A DNA stretch of 64,000 nucleotides from an uncultured Acetobacteraceae bacterium (GTDB lineage: Bacteria > Pseudomonadota > Alphaproteobacteria > Acetobacterales > Acetobacteraceae): the NCBI GenBank assembly GCA_903895595.1, contig CAITUP010000138.1:1-64000 (forward strand). Direction: 5' to 3'. Made by a program: the position numbers and the translations under genes. This document shows positions 8,135 through 16,513 of this stretch, piece after piece; position 1 is the stretch's first letter; each line of letters begins with the position of its first letter. The notes under the pieces are model-generated. The model did no database searches. It was not told the DNA's origin and saw nothing but the letters and a program-made list of their open reading frames with translations.

Positions 8135-9334
8135 TTGAACGAAGAACAACCTGTAACCCCCGAGGCCCGCAAAGCCGTCTGGGGCGCCGCCATCGGCTAC
8201 GCGATGGACGGTTTCGACCTGCTGATCCTCGGCTTCATGCTGCGCGCCATCGCGCCGGCCCTGGGGCTGACGCAGCCGCAAGCCGCGTCGCTGGTCACCG
8301 CGACGCTGGTCGGCGCGGTGCTCGGCGGGATCGGGTTCGGGATGCTGTCGGACCGGTTGGGGCGTATCCGGGTGCTGACCTGGACCATTGTCGTGTTCGC
8401 CGTGTTCACCGGACTGTGCGCGCTGGCGCAGGGGTATTGGGACCTCCTGGCGTATCGCACCATCGCCGGCCTCGGCCTCGGGGGCGAATTCGGGATCGGC
8501 ATGGCTCTGGCCTCCGAGGCCTTTCCCGCCGCGAAGCGCGCCCGCGCGACGTCCTATGTCGGGCTGGGATGGCAGGCGGGCGTGCTGGCGGCGGCGCTGC
8601 TGACGCCGCTGCTGCTGCCGGCGATCGGCTGGCGCGGCATGTTCGTGCTGGGCATCTTCCCGGCTCTGGCCGCGTGGTTCATCCGCCGCAACCTGCATGA
8701 ACCCGCGGTGTTCGAGGACCGGCAACCCGCCAAAACATCCCTCTGTTCGCTGTTCAAGGATGGGCAGACAGCGCGAGTCAGCCTCGGGATGATCGTTCTC
8801 TGTTCGGTTCAGAACTTCGGCTATTACGGGGTGATGATCTGGCTGCCGAACTACCTCGGCACGCGGTTCCATTTCGGGCTGACGCAATCGGCGGTCTGGA
8901 CGGCGGTCACTATCGGCGGCATGGCGCTGGGGATTTTCGTGTTCGGCCACGTCGCCGACCGCATCGGGCGGCGGCCGTCCTTTATCGGCTGGATGGCCGG
9001 CGCGGCGGTCATGGTCGTGATGTATTCCCGGCTGTCCGACCCCACCGCCCTGCTGATTGGCGGCGCCATCATGGGCTTCTTCGTCAACGGCATGCTCGGC
9101 GGCTATGGCGCGCTGATGAGCGAGCTGTACCCGACCGCGACACGCGCGACGGCGCAGAACGTGCTGTTCAATATCGGGCGCGCGGTGGGCGGTTTCGGGC
9201 CGGTCGCGGTCGGGTCGGTCGCGGCGGCGTACGGGTTCGAGACGGCGATCGCGCTGCTGGCGGTGCTGTATGTCGTGGATATCGTGGCGATGTGGGCGCT
9301 GATCCCGGAACGGAAGGGGGCAGCGCTGACCTAG
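8135..9334 (+). CDS. MFS transporter, aromatic-acid:H+ symporter type (399 aa)
   Basis: Twelve-helix major facilitator carrier. The first helix contains GYAMDGFDLLILGFML (about residues 18-33); the D-G-F-D motif is the hallmark of aromatic acid/H+ symporters and related sialate or niacin carriers. The loop SDRLGRIRVL follows helix 2 and GHVADRIGRRPSF lies in the second half. The TTG at 8135 is chosen as start because GAGGAAG lies 5 bases upstream and no ATG fits; the longer in-frame stretch to 8018 has no family features. It leads an operon with an amidohydrolase and an iron-dependent dioxygenase-like gene, so the cargo is probably their substrate. Confidence 0.88.
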   Translation: MNEEQPVTPEARKAVWGAAIGYAMDGFDLLILGFMLRAIAPALGLTQPQAASLVTATLVGAVLGGIGFGMLSDRLGRIRVLTWTIVVFAVFTGLCALAQGYWDLLAYRTIAGLGLGGEFGIGMALASEAFPAAKRARATSYVGLGWQAGVLAAALLTPLLLPAIGWRGMFVLGIFPALAAWFIRRNLHEPAVFEDRQPAKTSLCSLFKDGQTARVSLGMIVLCSVQNFGYYGVMIWLPNYLGTRFHFGLTQSAVWTAVTIGGMALGIFVFGHVADRIGRRPSFIGWMAGAAVMVVMYSRLSDPTALLIGGAIMGFFVNGMLGGYGALMSELYPTATRATAQNVLFNIGRAVGGFGPVAVGSVAAAYGFETAIALLAVLYVVDIVAMWALIPERKGAALT

Positions 9335-9394
9335 CGCGCCCTTGCCGCGCGGGGACGGCACCGATACCGTCCCCAAAACGCCAGGAAACACCCC

Positions 9395-11089
9395 ATGTCC
9401 CCCAGCTTGGTCATCCGTAACGGCACGATCGTCGATGGCTCCGGCAATGAGCCTTACGTCGCCGATATCGCCATCGCCGGCACGACGATAACAGCCATCG
9501 GGCTGAACCTCCCGCGTGGCGCGCAGGAAATCGACGCCACCGGCAAGCTGGTGACGCCTGGCTTCATCGATGTCCACACGCATTACGACGCGCAGGTGAC
9601 CTGGTCGCCGCGCCTGTCTCCCAGTTCCTGGAACGGCGTCACGACGGTGCTGCTGGGCAATTGCGGGGTCGGGTTCGCGCCGTGTCACCCGGATCAGCGG
9701 GACATGCTGGTCAAACTGATGGAGGGGGTGGAGGACATTCCCGAAGTCGTGTTGACCGAGGGCCTCCCCTGGAACTGGGAGACTTTTCCGGATTTCATGG
9801 ATGCTCTGGCGGCGAACCAGTACGATACCGACATCGCGACGCAGGTGCCGCACGCGGCGTTGCGGGTCTACGTCATGGGCCAGCGCGGCGCCGACCGAGG
9901 GATCGCCACGGCGGACGACCGCGCCAAGATGGCCGCGCTGACGGCCGAAGGCATCGAAGCCGGGGCGCTCGGGTTTTCGACGTCGCGGACGCTGAACCAC
10001 CGGACGCTGGACGGCAAACATATTCCGACGCTGCGCGCGGAAGAAATCGAGCTATCCGAAATCGCGCAGGCCATGGGCGCCGGCTGGGTGCAGATCGTGT
10101 CCGATTTCGACGATCCCGAGGCGGAATTCACATTGTTCCGGCATGTGGCCGAACAGTCGGGACGCCCGGTGACTTTGACGCTGCTGCAATCCGATACGCA
10201 CCCGGACGGGTGGCGTCTGTTGATGGACAGGATCGAGGAGGCCAATGCCGCCGGGCTGCGGATTACCGGCCAGGTCCGCTCCCGCCCGACCAGCGTGCTG
10301 CTGGGATTCGAGCTGTCGCAAAACCCGTTCATGGGCCGGCCAAGCTACAAGGAAATCGCCCACCTCCCCTTCCCGGAACGTCTGGCTCGGCTGCGCGATC
10401 CGGCATTCCGCGCGCGGGTCCTGGGCGAGGAATTTCAGGGCGGCAAACGCGCCCGGCGCGTGATGCGGTGGGAGCGGATGTTTCCCCTCGGCGATCCCCC
10501 GAATTACGAACCGACACCGGATCAAAGCGTCGCCGCCATCGCCGCTCGTGAAAACCGGACGCCGGATGACGTCGCTTACGACATTCTGCTGGAAAACGAA
10601 GGCAAAGCGATCCTGTATTTGCCGACGACGAATTACGCGGCCGGCAATCTGGATGTCGTGCGCGACATGATCGCGCATCCGGATACGTTGATCGGTCTGG
10701 GCGATGGCGGGGCGCATGTCGGGATCATGTGCGACGCGACGGCGACGAGCTACACGCTGACCCATTGGACTCGGGACCGAGCACGCGGCGGCCTGTTTTC
10801 GGTGCCGTTCGCAATCAAACGGTTGACGTTGGACAACGCCGCCGCCATCGGGCTGCACGACCGGGGCCTGCTGAAACCCGGCAAAAAGGCCGACATCAAC
10901 ATTCTGGACTACGACCGCCTTGTTTTACGCGGCCCGCAAATGGTTTACGACCTGCCGGCCGGCGGCAAACGCCTTGTGCAACGAACGGAAGGATTCGACG
11001 CCACGATCGTTTCCGGCGCCATCGTCTACCGTAACGGCGAACCCACGGGCGCCCTGCCCGGCCGTCTTGTCCGAGGAGCACAATCATGA
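9395..11089 (+). CDS. N-acyl-D-amino-acid deacylase family amidohydrolase (564 aa)
   Basis: Amidohydrolase-superfamily protein of the D-aminoacylase branch. The N-terminal beta domain (residues 1-55) is followed by the metal motif DVHTHYD (His61, His63) and Cys90 in GNCGVGFAP, a zinc ligand special to D-aminoacylases. Near residue 444 GLGDGGAHVG supplies the conserved catalytic Asp region. Such enzymes release D-amino acids or act on related N-acyl or carbamoyl compounds in the cytoplasm. CCAGGAA precedes the ATG. The stop overlaps the next start by 4 bases (ATGA), implying translational coupling to the dioxygenase-like gene. Confidence 0.9.
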   Translation: MSPSLVIRNGTIVDGSGNEPYVADIAIAGTTITAIGLNLPRGAQEIDATGKLVTPGFIDVHTHYDAQVTWSPRLSPSSWNGVTTVLLGNCGVGFAPCHPDQRDMLVKLMEGVEDIPEVVLTEGLPWNWETFPDFMDALAANQYDTDIATQVPHAALRVYVMGQRGADRGIATADDRAKMAALTAEGIEAGALGFSTSRTLNHRTLDGKHIPTLRAEEIELSEIAQAMGAGWVQIVSDFDDPEAEFTLFRHVAEQSGRPVTLTLLQSDTHPDGWRLLMDRIEEANAAGLRITGQVRSRPTSVLLGFELSQNPFMGRPSYKEIAHLPFPERLARLRDPAFRARVLGEEFQGGKRARRVMRWERMFPLGDPPNYEPTPDQSVAAIAARENRTPDDVAYDILLENEGKAILYLPTTNYAAGNLDVVRDMIAHPDTLIGLGDGGAHVGIMCDATATSYTLTHWTRDRARGGLFSVPFAIKRLTLDNAAAIGLHDRGLLKPGKKADINILDYDRLVLRGPQMVYDLPAGGKRLVQRTEGFDATIVSGAIVYRNGEPTGALPGRLVRGAQS

Positions 11090-12237
11090 ACGAAATCAAC
11101 CGGATCGATTACGCGGCCGAGGACGCGGCCATGCGCGATTACATGGCCGAGGGCGAAAAGCGCGCCTACGCGCTGGGCAATCGCGGCCCGATCCGTTTCA
11201 CCGCCGATGGACGCGTCCACCCGGATATTCTGGAAGCTTACTGGCGCTGCGGATTTTATGTGTTCGAGGGCGTGCTGAAGCCGGACGAACTCGCGGATAT
11301 CGAGGCCGATCTGCACGATATTCAGGCGCGCCTGCCGGTGGAAAAAGGGGCAGCGGTGGATACCCTCGGCCGTCCCGCGATGGGCACCGGGCTGGAGGCC
11401 CCTACCCTGTTCTGGGCACGGCCGTTGAGCGACCCGTTCGGCGGCACCGACCTCGCGGGCGGCCGACATCCGGTGAAAATGCATGAGCCTCAGGCAGCGT
11501 CCGATGCGCCGAAGGAGGTTGTGTATCTGATCCTCGGGTCGTTGCAGTTCTCCGAAGCGGCTTTGCGGGTCTACGGACACCCGGATTTGCTGGCCGTCGC
11601 GGCGGCGGTGAACGGGGACGATTTCGTGCCGTTCAATGAGGCGTTGTGGATCAAGGAGCCGGGACGCGGCGCCTCGGTCGCCTGGCACCAGGATGGGCTG
11701 ACGCATTGGGACAGCCCGGATATGGATCAGGGCACGCACGGGTTCAATTTCATGGGCCAGCTGTATGGCTGCACGCCGGCCAACGGGGTGTGGGTCGTGC
11801 CGGGGTCGCACAAGAACGGGCGGGCGGATATTCGCGGCATGGTGGCGGCGGCGGGGACGTCGCGGTTGCCGGACGCGGTGCCGATCATCTGCGCGCCGGG
11901 CGATGTGGCGATGACAAACCGGCAGGCGGTGCATGGGTCTTTCGCGAACAACAGCAAAGATTGGCGCGTGACGGTGAATTTCGGGTTCCACCGTCGAGCT
12001 TCCGTGTTGGATGTTATGGCGGGCGGGATTCATAACGCGGCGGCGGTTTACGACGCGGCGCGGATCGAGCATCGGGCGCGGATGATCGGGTACGGGATTG
12101 AAGCCCGCAAGCAGCGGTTTCCGGCCGAAACGCCGTTCGCCTACGCACCGCATGTCGCGCGAGGGCTGACATACAAGTGGGACGCGGCGGCAAAGGCGGA
12201 CGTCAAAGATTACAACCTCGACGATCTGAGTATCTGA
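11086..12237 (+). CDS. Phytanoyl-CoA dioxygenase (PhyH) family protein (383 aa)
   Basis: Fe(II)/2-oxoglutarate-type oxygenase fold. The iron triad is readable: His201 and Asp203 in AWHQDG, and His283 in AVHGSFANNS, with Arg294 eleven residues later as the likely 2-oxoglutarate anchor. The N-terminal 100 residues are the usual helical lid. It probably hydroxylates a small organic acid or amide. It overlaps the amidohydrolase stop by 4 bases and ends 4 bases before the convergent SulP gene. Because it follows a carrier and a D-aminoacylase-like enzyme, all three may process one amide-type substrate. That is inference. Confidence 0.88.
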   Translation: MNEINRIDYAAEDAAMRDYMAEGEKRAYALGNRGPIRFTADGRVHPDILEAYWRCGFYVFEGVLKPDELADIEADLHDIQARLPVEKGAAVDTLGRPAMGTGLEAPTLFWARPLSDPFGGTDLAGGRHPVKMHEPQAASDAPKEVVYLILGSLQFSEAALRVYGHPDLLAVAAAVNGDDFVPFNEALWIKEPGRGASVAWHQDGLTHWDSPDMDQGTHGFNFMGQLYGCTPANGVWVVPGSHKNGRADIRGMVAAAGTSRLPDAVPIICAPGDVAMTNRQAVHGSFANNSKDWRVTVNFGFHRRASVLDVMAGGIHNAAAVYDAARIEHRARMIGYGIEARKQRFPAETPFAYAPHVARGLTYKWDAAAKADVKDYNLDDLSI

Positions 12238-12241
12238 TCCG

Positions 12242-13870
12242 CTACGACGGCAGCCGCAACGCCCGGATCGCATCCTCGACCGACCGGAACACGTGGTGCG
12301 GCCCCAGCGCCGCCAGCACCCCCAACCGTTCGGCCTGACGCCGAGCGGGTTCGGCGGACAGGCGGGCCATGGCGACGTCGATGCCGCGTTCGCGCAAGAA
12401 CGCGATCAGGCGGCACAGCATCGTGCCGCCGGTGAAGTCGATGTCGATCATGCCGCTGGCCTCGATCACCACCAGCCGCACCGGGGTCTCTGCCTGCTCG
12501 ACGGCGTCGCGCAGCCGTCCGCGAATGTAGGACGCATTGGTGAAGTTCAAGGGGGCGGCGGGGGCGAAGACCAGCACACCCGGTTCCCGCTCGCTGCTCT
12601 CACCTTCCGGCGGCCACCACACCGTGCTCCCCGGTGCGCGTCTCAGTTCGGCGCAATGCGGGCGGGCAACGATGGTGAAGCCATGCAACAGGGAAAACAC
12701 CACGCCCAGGATCATGCCGGTCTGGATCGGCAGCACCACGACCAGCAACGCGCTGACCAGAACGGCCAGTACCTCCCACCCGCCCAGGCGGGCGATGTGA
12801 AGCATGTCCCGGACGCGAAACACCCGGCAGGCGACGGCGAGCAGGATGCCGCCGAGGGCGGCATGCGGGACGAAGGTCAGAAGCCCTCCGCCGCCGAACA
12901 GCAGAACCAGCGACAGCACGACGGCCACCAAACAGGCCCATTGGGAACCGCCCCCGGCTTCCACCACCACGGCGGTGCGCGGCGGGCTGGCGTTCACCGG
13001 AAAGCCGCCGACCAGGCCGGACAGAATGCAGCCGGCGCCGATACCGCCGAAATCCCGCGCGACGTGCAGGGGGCCCTCGGGCTGCGACGGGTAGGCGCGA
13101 AGCACCGCGGCGGTCTGCATCATGCAGACCATGGCAACGATCAGAGCCAGCGGGATCAAGCGATAGATGTCCCCGAACGACGGCAGCACGGGATGCGGCG
13201 TGACCGTATTCAAGGCGCCGAGCATGGCGACGCCGCGGGATTCCAAGTGCCAAACAGCCCCCGCGCCGGCCGCGACAAGTAGCGCCAGCAGCGCACCCGG
13301 CACGCGCGGCGCGAGACGTTCGGTCAGCAGGATTGCTGCCAGCACCGCTAGTCCAACTCCGGCCGACCATGGATTAGCCGCCGGCAGCCGGTGCCACAAC
13401 GCCAGCAGGCGATCCGGCAACGTGCCTGTCGCGTCCGACACCCCCAGAACGATAGGCAGCTGCCCCGCGACGATATGCACCGCGATCCCCGCCAGAACCC
13501 CGGTGACGACAGGCGCCGACAGCAGATCGGCGATCCACCCGGCACGCAGCAGCGCGGCGGCGATCAGTACGATCCCCACCATGACAGACAACAGCGCCAC
13601 CGTCCCCGCGTATTGGCTCGATCCCACCGCCGCGACGGCTACCAGCCCGCCGGCAAAGATGGGCGCGATCGTGGAATCCGCGCCCGCCGACAGGAAGCGG
13701 TTGGTGCCGAACAGCGCGAATCCGACCGCGCCGGCCGCGAAGGCGTATAGACCCGCCTCAGCCGGCATCCCCGCCAATCGCGCGGTGGCAAGTTGCTCCG
13801 GTATGGCGATGGCGGCCAGGAGAAGGCCCGCCAAAATGTCTTGCCGGCTGCCGTGGCGGAGTCCAATCAT
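12242..13870 (-). CDS. SulP family anion transporter with STAS domain (542 aa)
   Basis: Inner-membrane SulP carrier: roughly 10-14 hydrophobic segments from residue 10 to about 410, then a cytoplasmic STAS domain (about 430-540) containing VVIEASGMIDIDFTGG. SulP proteins carry sulfate, bicarbonate or dicarboxylates with H+ or Na+. The family signature around residues 25-45 (PEQLATARLAGMPAEAGLY) is clear. The ATG at 13870 gives a normal N-terminus (MIGLRHGSRQDILAG). The gene is divergent from the enoyl-CoA hydratase, with 48 bases between. No carbonic anhydrase or sulfate gene is adjacent, so the anion is unknown. Confidence 0.92.
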   Translation of the reverse strand: MIGLRHGSRQDILAGLLLAAIAIPEQLATARLAGMPAEAGLYAFAAGAVGFALFGTNRFLSAGADSTIAPIFAGGLVAVAAVGSSQYAGTVALLSVMVGIVLIAAALLRAGWIADLLSAPVVTGVLAGIAVHIVAGQLPIVLGVSDATGTLPDRLLALWHRLPAANPWSAGVGLAVLAAILLTERLAPRVPGALLALLVAAGAGAVWHLESRGVAMLGALNTVTPHPVLPSFGDIYRLIPLALIVAMVCMMQTAAVLRAYPSQPEGPLHVARDFGGIGAGCILSGLVGGFPVNASPPRTAVVVEAGGGSQWACLVAVVLSLVLLFGGGGLLTFVPHAALGGILLAVACRVFRVRDMLHIARLGGWEVLAVLVSALLVVVLPIQTGMILGVVFSLLHGFTIVARPHCAELRRAPGSTVWWPPEGESSEREPGVLVFAPAAPLNFTNASYIRGRLRDAVEQAETPVRLVVIEASGMIDIDFTGGTMLCRLIAFLRERGIDVAMARLSAEPARRQAERLGVLAALGPHHVFRSVEDAIRALRLPS

Positions 13871-13918
13871 ACAAGCACCATGCGCCGCGCGGTTCTGCCG
13901 CGAAAGAAGGAATGTCCG

Positions 13919-14701
13919 ATGAACGACACTGAGGTGTTGCTGCGTGCCGATCGCGACCATGTGGCGTGGCTGACGATGAACCGGCCGGCCCAGCGCAACG
14001 CCCTGTCCATGGGGCTGATGGACGCGCTGGATACCGAACTTGCATCCATTGCGACCGACAAGGCTGTGCATGTCGTGGTCATCGCCGGCGCCGGCCCAGC
14101 GTTCAGCGCCGGCCACGATTTGCGGGAGGTGCGAGGCGATGCGCGGCGGGAATCCTATGAAGCGCTGTTCGCTGCATGCTCCCGCCTCATGCAGCGGATC
14201 GTGCGTCTGCCCAAGCCGGTGATCGCGCGCGTGCATGGCGTCGCGACCGCCGCCGGGTGCCAGCTGGTGGCGAGCGCCGACCTCGCCATCGCCAGCGAGT
14301 CCGCCCGCTTCGCCACGCCGGGCGTGAATATCGGCCTGTTCTGCTCCACCCCGATGGTGGCGCTGTCCCGAGCCGTCGGGCGCAAAGCCGCCATGGAAAT
14401 GCTGCTTACGGGCGACTTGATTTCCGCCGAGCGGGCGCGAGAGATCGGGCTGGTGAACCGCGTGGTAGCGGACGCGGAGCTGGACTCGGCGGTGATGGAA
14501 CTGGCCGCGCGAATCGCCAGCAAAAGCACCCTGACGATCGGCATCGGCAAACAAGCGTTCCAGCGGCAGGCGGAGATGGACCTCGCGTCCGCCTACGATT
14601 TCGCCTCCGTCGTCATGACCGAGAACCTGCTGGCGAACGACGCCACCGAGGGGATCGACGCGTTTCTGGAAAAACGCCCGCCGGTGTGGACGGGCACTTG
14701 A
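13919..14701 (+). CDS. Enoyl-CoA hydratase/isomerase family protein, ECHDC3-like (260 aa)
   Basis: Crotonase-fold protein. The oxyanion-hole segment is FSAGHDLREVRG (about residues 61-72) and the second one is ATAAGCQLVASADLAIA (about 109-125). Overall it reads like the ECHDC3 branch: PGVNIGLFCSTPMVALSRA (about 132-150) is typical, and the usual catalytic glutamates of true hydratases are not obvious there, so its reaction is uncertain. The ATG at 13919 follows GAAAGAAGGAA. It stands 30 bases before a DnaJ-like gene but has no clear functional link to it. Confidence 0.9.
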   Translation: MNDTEVLLRADRDHVAWLTMNRPAQRNALSMGLMDALDTELASIATDKAVHVVVIAGAGPAFSAGHDLREVRGDARRESYEALFAACSRLMQRIVRLPKPVIARVHGVATAAGCQLVASADLAIASESARFATPGVNIGLFCSTPMVALSRAVGRKAAMEMLLTGDLISAERAREIGLVNRVVADAELDSAVMELAARIASKSTLTIGIGKQAFQRQAEMDLASAYDFASVVMTENLLANDATEGIDAFLEKRPPVWTGT

Positions 14702-14731
14702 TGTTTCGGGGACGGGTCATTACCTGAAACC

Positions 14732-15622
14732 ATGCCCATGAAAGACCCTTACCAAATCCTCGGCGTGCAAAAGTCGGACGACGCGGCAGCGATCCGTTCG
14801 GCTTACCGCAAGCTGGCCAAAACCCATCACCCCGACCTGAATCCCGGTAAACCGGACGCGCTTGAGCGGTTCAAGGAAATCAGCGTCGCGTATGAACTGC
14901 TCTCGGACGCCGATAAGCGCGCGAAGTTCGACCGGGGGGAGATCGACGCCGCCGGCAACGAAACGCGCCGGGAACAGCCGTATTACCGCGATTTCAGCGA
15001 TGGCCACGGCCGCTACCAACAGGGCGGGATCGACCCCGAAGATCTGGACAGCATCTTCGCCCAGGCCTTCGGTGCGGGTGGCGGCAGGCGGGCAAACGCG
15101 CGCGGGCGCGATGCGCATTATACGCTGACCATTAGCTTCCTGGATGCCGCCAACGGCACCACCCGCCGCATCTCCATGCCGGAGGGGCGCACCCTGGACG
15201 TGCGCATTCCCGCCGGGGTGACGGACGGACACGTGCTGCGTCTGAAGGGCCAAGGCATGCCCGGCCTCGGTACCGGAGCAGCCGGCGACGCGCTGGTGGA
15301 AATCGCGGTCGCACCGCATCCGCTGTTCCACCGCGAGGGCGACGACATCGTCATCGAGCTACCCGTCACCGTGAAAGAAGCCGTGCTCGGCGCCGCGCTG
15401 GAAGTGCCAACAGTTAAAGGCAAGGTCCGCTTGACGATACCGCCTGGCTCCGGCTCCGGCACGCGCTTGCGCCTGCGCGGCCGCGGTATCCGGGAAGGCC
15501 ACCAGTTCGTGCAACTGCACGTCGTCCAACCGCCGGGCGAGGAACCTGAACTCGCCGCCTTCCTGCGTGACTGGACGCCCCAGCACCCACTCAATCCGCG
15601 CGCCGGGTTGGAGGACGTATGA
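14732..15622 (+). CDS. DnaJ C-terminal domain protein, CbpA-like co-chaperone (296 aa)
   Basis: Type B J-protein. The J domain covers residues 4-70 with the HPD motif at His33-Pro34-Asp35, which stimulates the ATPase of DnaK. A glycine-rich linker follows (about 80-125) and then two beta-barrel substrate-binding domains (about 127-285). No cysteine zinc finger is present, which separates it from DnaJ proper and matches CbpA. An alternative ATG two codons downstream (14738) is equally possible. It overlaps the following CbpM-like gene by 4 bases, the same arrangement as cbpA-cbpM. Confidence 0.93.
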   Translation: MPMKDPYQILGVQKSDDAAAIRSAYRKLAKTHHPDLNPGKPDALERFKEISVAYELLSDADKRAKFDRGEIDAAGNETRREQPYYRDFSDGHGRYQQGGIDPEDLDSIFAQAFGAGGGRRANARGRDAHYTLTISFLDAANGTTRRISMPEGRTLDVRIPAGVTDGHVLRLKGQGMPGLGTGAAGDALVEIAVAPHPLFHREGDDIVIELPVTVKEAVLGAALEVPTVKGKVRLTIPPGSGSGTRLRLRGRGIREGHQFVQLHVVQPPGEEPELAAFLRDWTPQHPLNPRAGLEDV

Positions 15623-15936
15623 TGCGCATTGCCACCGTAACGGCGTTGTTCGCCGACGTGCCCGAGGCCGAATTGCTGGGTTGGATCGAACGCGGCTGGG
15701 TCCGGCCGCGACAGGACCCCGAAGATTTCGTGTTTCACGAGATCGACGTCGCCCGCATTCGGCTGATCCGCGACCTACGCTTCCAAATGGAGGTGCGGGA
15801 GGACACGATCCCTCTGGTGCTCTCGCTGCTGGATCAGGTTTACGGCCTGCGCGGGTCGTTGCAGTCGGTCCTGCGCGCGGTGAACGCGCAACCCGATCCC
15901 GTCCGCGACGCGATTCTGGCCTCGATTCGGGGTTGA
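15619..15936 (+). CDS. CbpM-like chaperone modulator, MerR-type fold (105 aa)
   Basis: Small helical protein beginning with a MerR-like helix-turn-helix region (residues 1-60, including LLGWIERGWVRPRQ and FHEIDVARIRLIRDLR) followed by a helix pair. This is the pattern of CbpM, which binds the J domain of CbpA and blocks its action on DnaK. The start codon overlaps the stop of the J-protein gene (ATGATG; TGA at 15620-15622), so the two are translationally coupled. A role as inhibitor of the upstream co-chaperone is established for the family and inferred here. Confidence 0.85.
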   Translation: MMRIATVTALFADVPEAELLGWIERGWVRPRQDPEDFVFHEIDVARIRLIRDLRFQMEVREDTIPLVLSLLDQVYGLRGSLQSVLRAVNAQPDPVRDAILASIRG

Positions 15937-15989
15937 GGCCGCCGCGATTTCGGGCGCATCATGCCGGCAGGCAACCGGGGGCGTAGGTC

Positions 15990-16415
15990 ATGCTGCAAAT
16001 CAAACAACTCGACCATCTGGTTCTGCGAGTCAGCGACCTTAAGGCGATGATGGGGTTCTATATCGACGTCATCGGCTGCTCGCTGGAAAAGACGCAGGAG
16101 GCTTTGGGCCTGTACCAGCTCCGTGCTGGTTCCTCTTTGATCGACCTGGTGCCAGTGGACGGTCCGCTCGGGTTGAAGGGTGGCGCGGCGCCGGGAAAAG
16201 AGGCGCGTAATCTCGACCATTTCTGCTTGCAGATCGAACCGTTCGACGCGGATGCGATCATCGCCCATTTGAAAGCCCATGGCGCCGAGCCGGCACCGGT
16301 TGCGTCCCGCTACGGGGCGAAAGGCCAGGGACCGTCGATCTACGTGCCGGACCCCGAGGGCAATGTCGTAGAGCTAAAAGGCCCGCCGTGGCCGGACGGC
16401 GTTGGGCCGGCGTAA
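15990..16415 (+). CDS. VOC family (glyoxalase-like) protein (141 aa)
   Basis: Single vicinal-oxygen-chelate domain: it opens with QLDHLVLRVSDLKAMMGFY, and residues near 109-129 read GPSIYVPDPEGNVVELKGPP, the classic second motif. Metal ligands would be His9, a His in LDHFCLQI (about residue 77) and the Glu in VVELKG. Such proteins act as lyases, dioxygenases or resistance proteins, and the exact reaction is not readable. It follows the CbpM-like gene by 53 bases and is convergent with the hydrolase at 16514. Confidence 0.9.
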   Translation: MLQIKQLDHLVLRVSDLKAMMGFYIDVIGCSLEKTQEALGLYQLRAGSSLIDLVPVDGPLGLKGGAAPGKEARNLDHFCLQIEPFDADAIIAHLKAHGAEPAPVASRYGAKGQGPSIYVPDPEGNVVELKGPPWPDGVGPA

Positions 16416-16430
16416 AACGTCGCCAGGGCC

Positions 16431-16511
16431 AGGCCGGCGGTTGATTCCTCCGGCCTTCGCCACCCTCCAGGAAAATGGTGAAGAAAAATTTAACGTCGGC
16501 GGAAATTCCGC
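16431..16511. terminator. Possible terminator hairpins between convergent genes
   Basis: Two small hairpins lie in the 98-base gap between the VOC gene and the convergent hydrolase: AGGCCGG/CCGGCCT at 16431-16437 and 16450-16456 (12-base loop), and GCGG/CCGC at 16499-16511 (5-base loop). Read on the minus strand, the second is followed after a few bases by a T-rich run, so it could stop the hydrolase transcript. The stems are short. Confidence 0.3.
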
Positions 16512-16513
16512 GC

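Noticed and set aside
12293-13282. Long frame antisense to the SulP gene (also similar ones at 523-1599, 4592-6052, 8093-10021 and 48217-49578)
   Set aside because: These long His/Arg/Gly/Gln-rich frames mirror genuine genes on the other strand, a common effect of high GC at third codon positions; none has a family feature.
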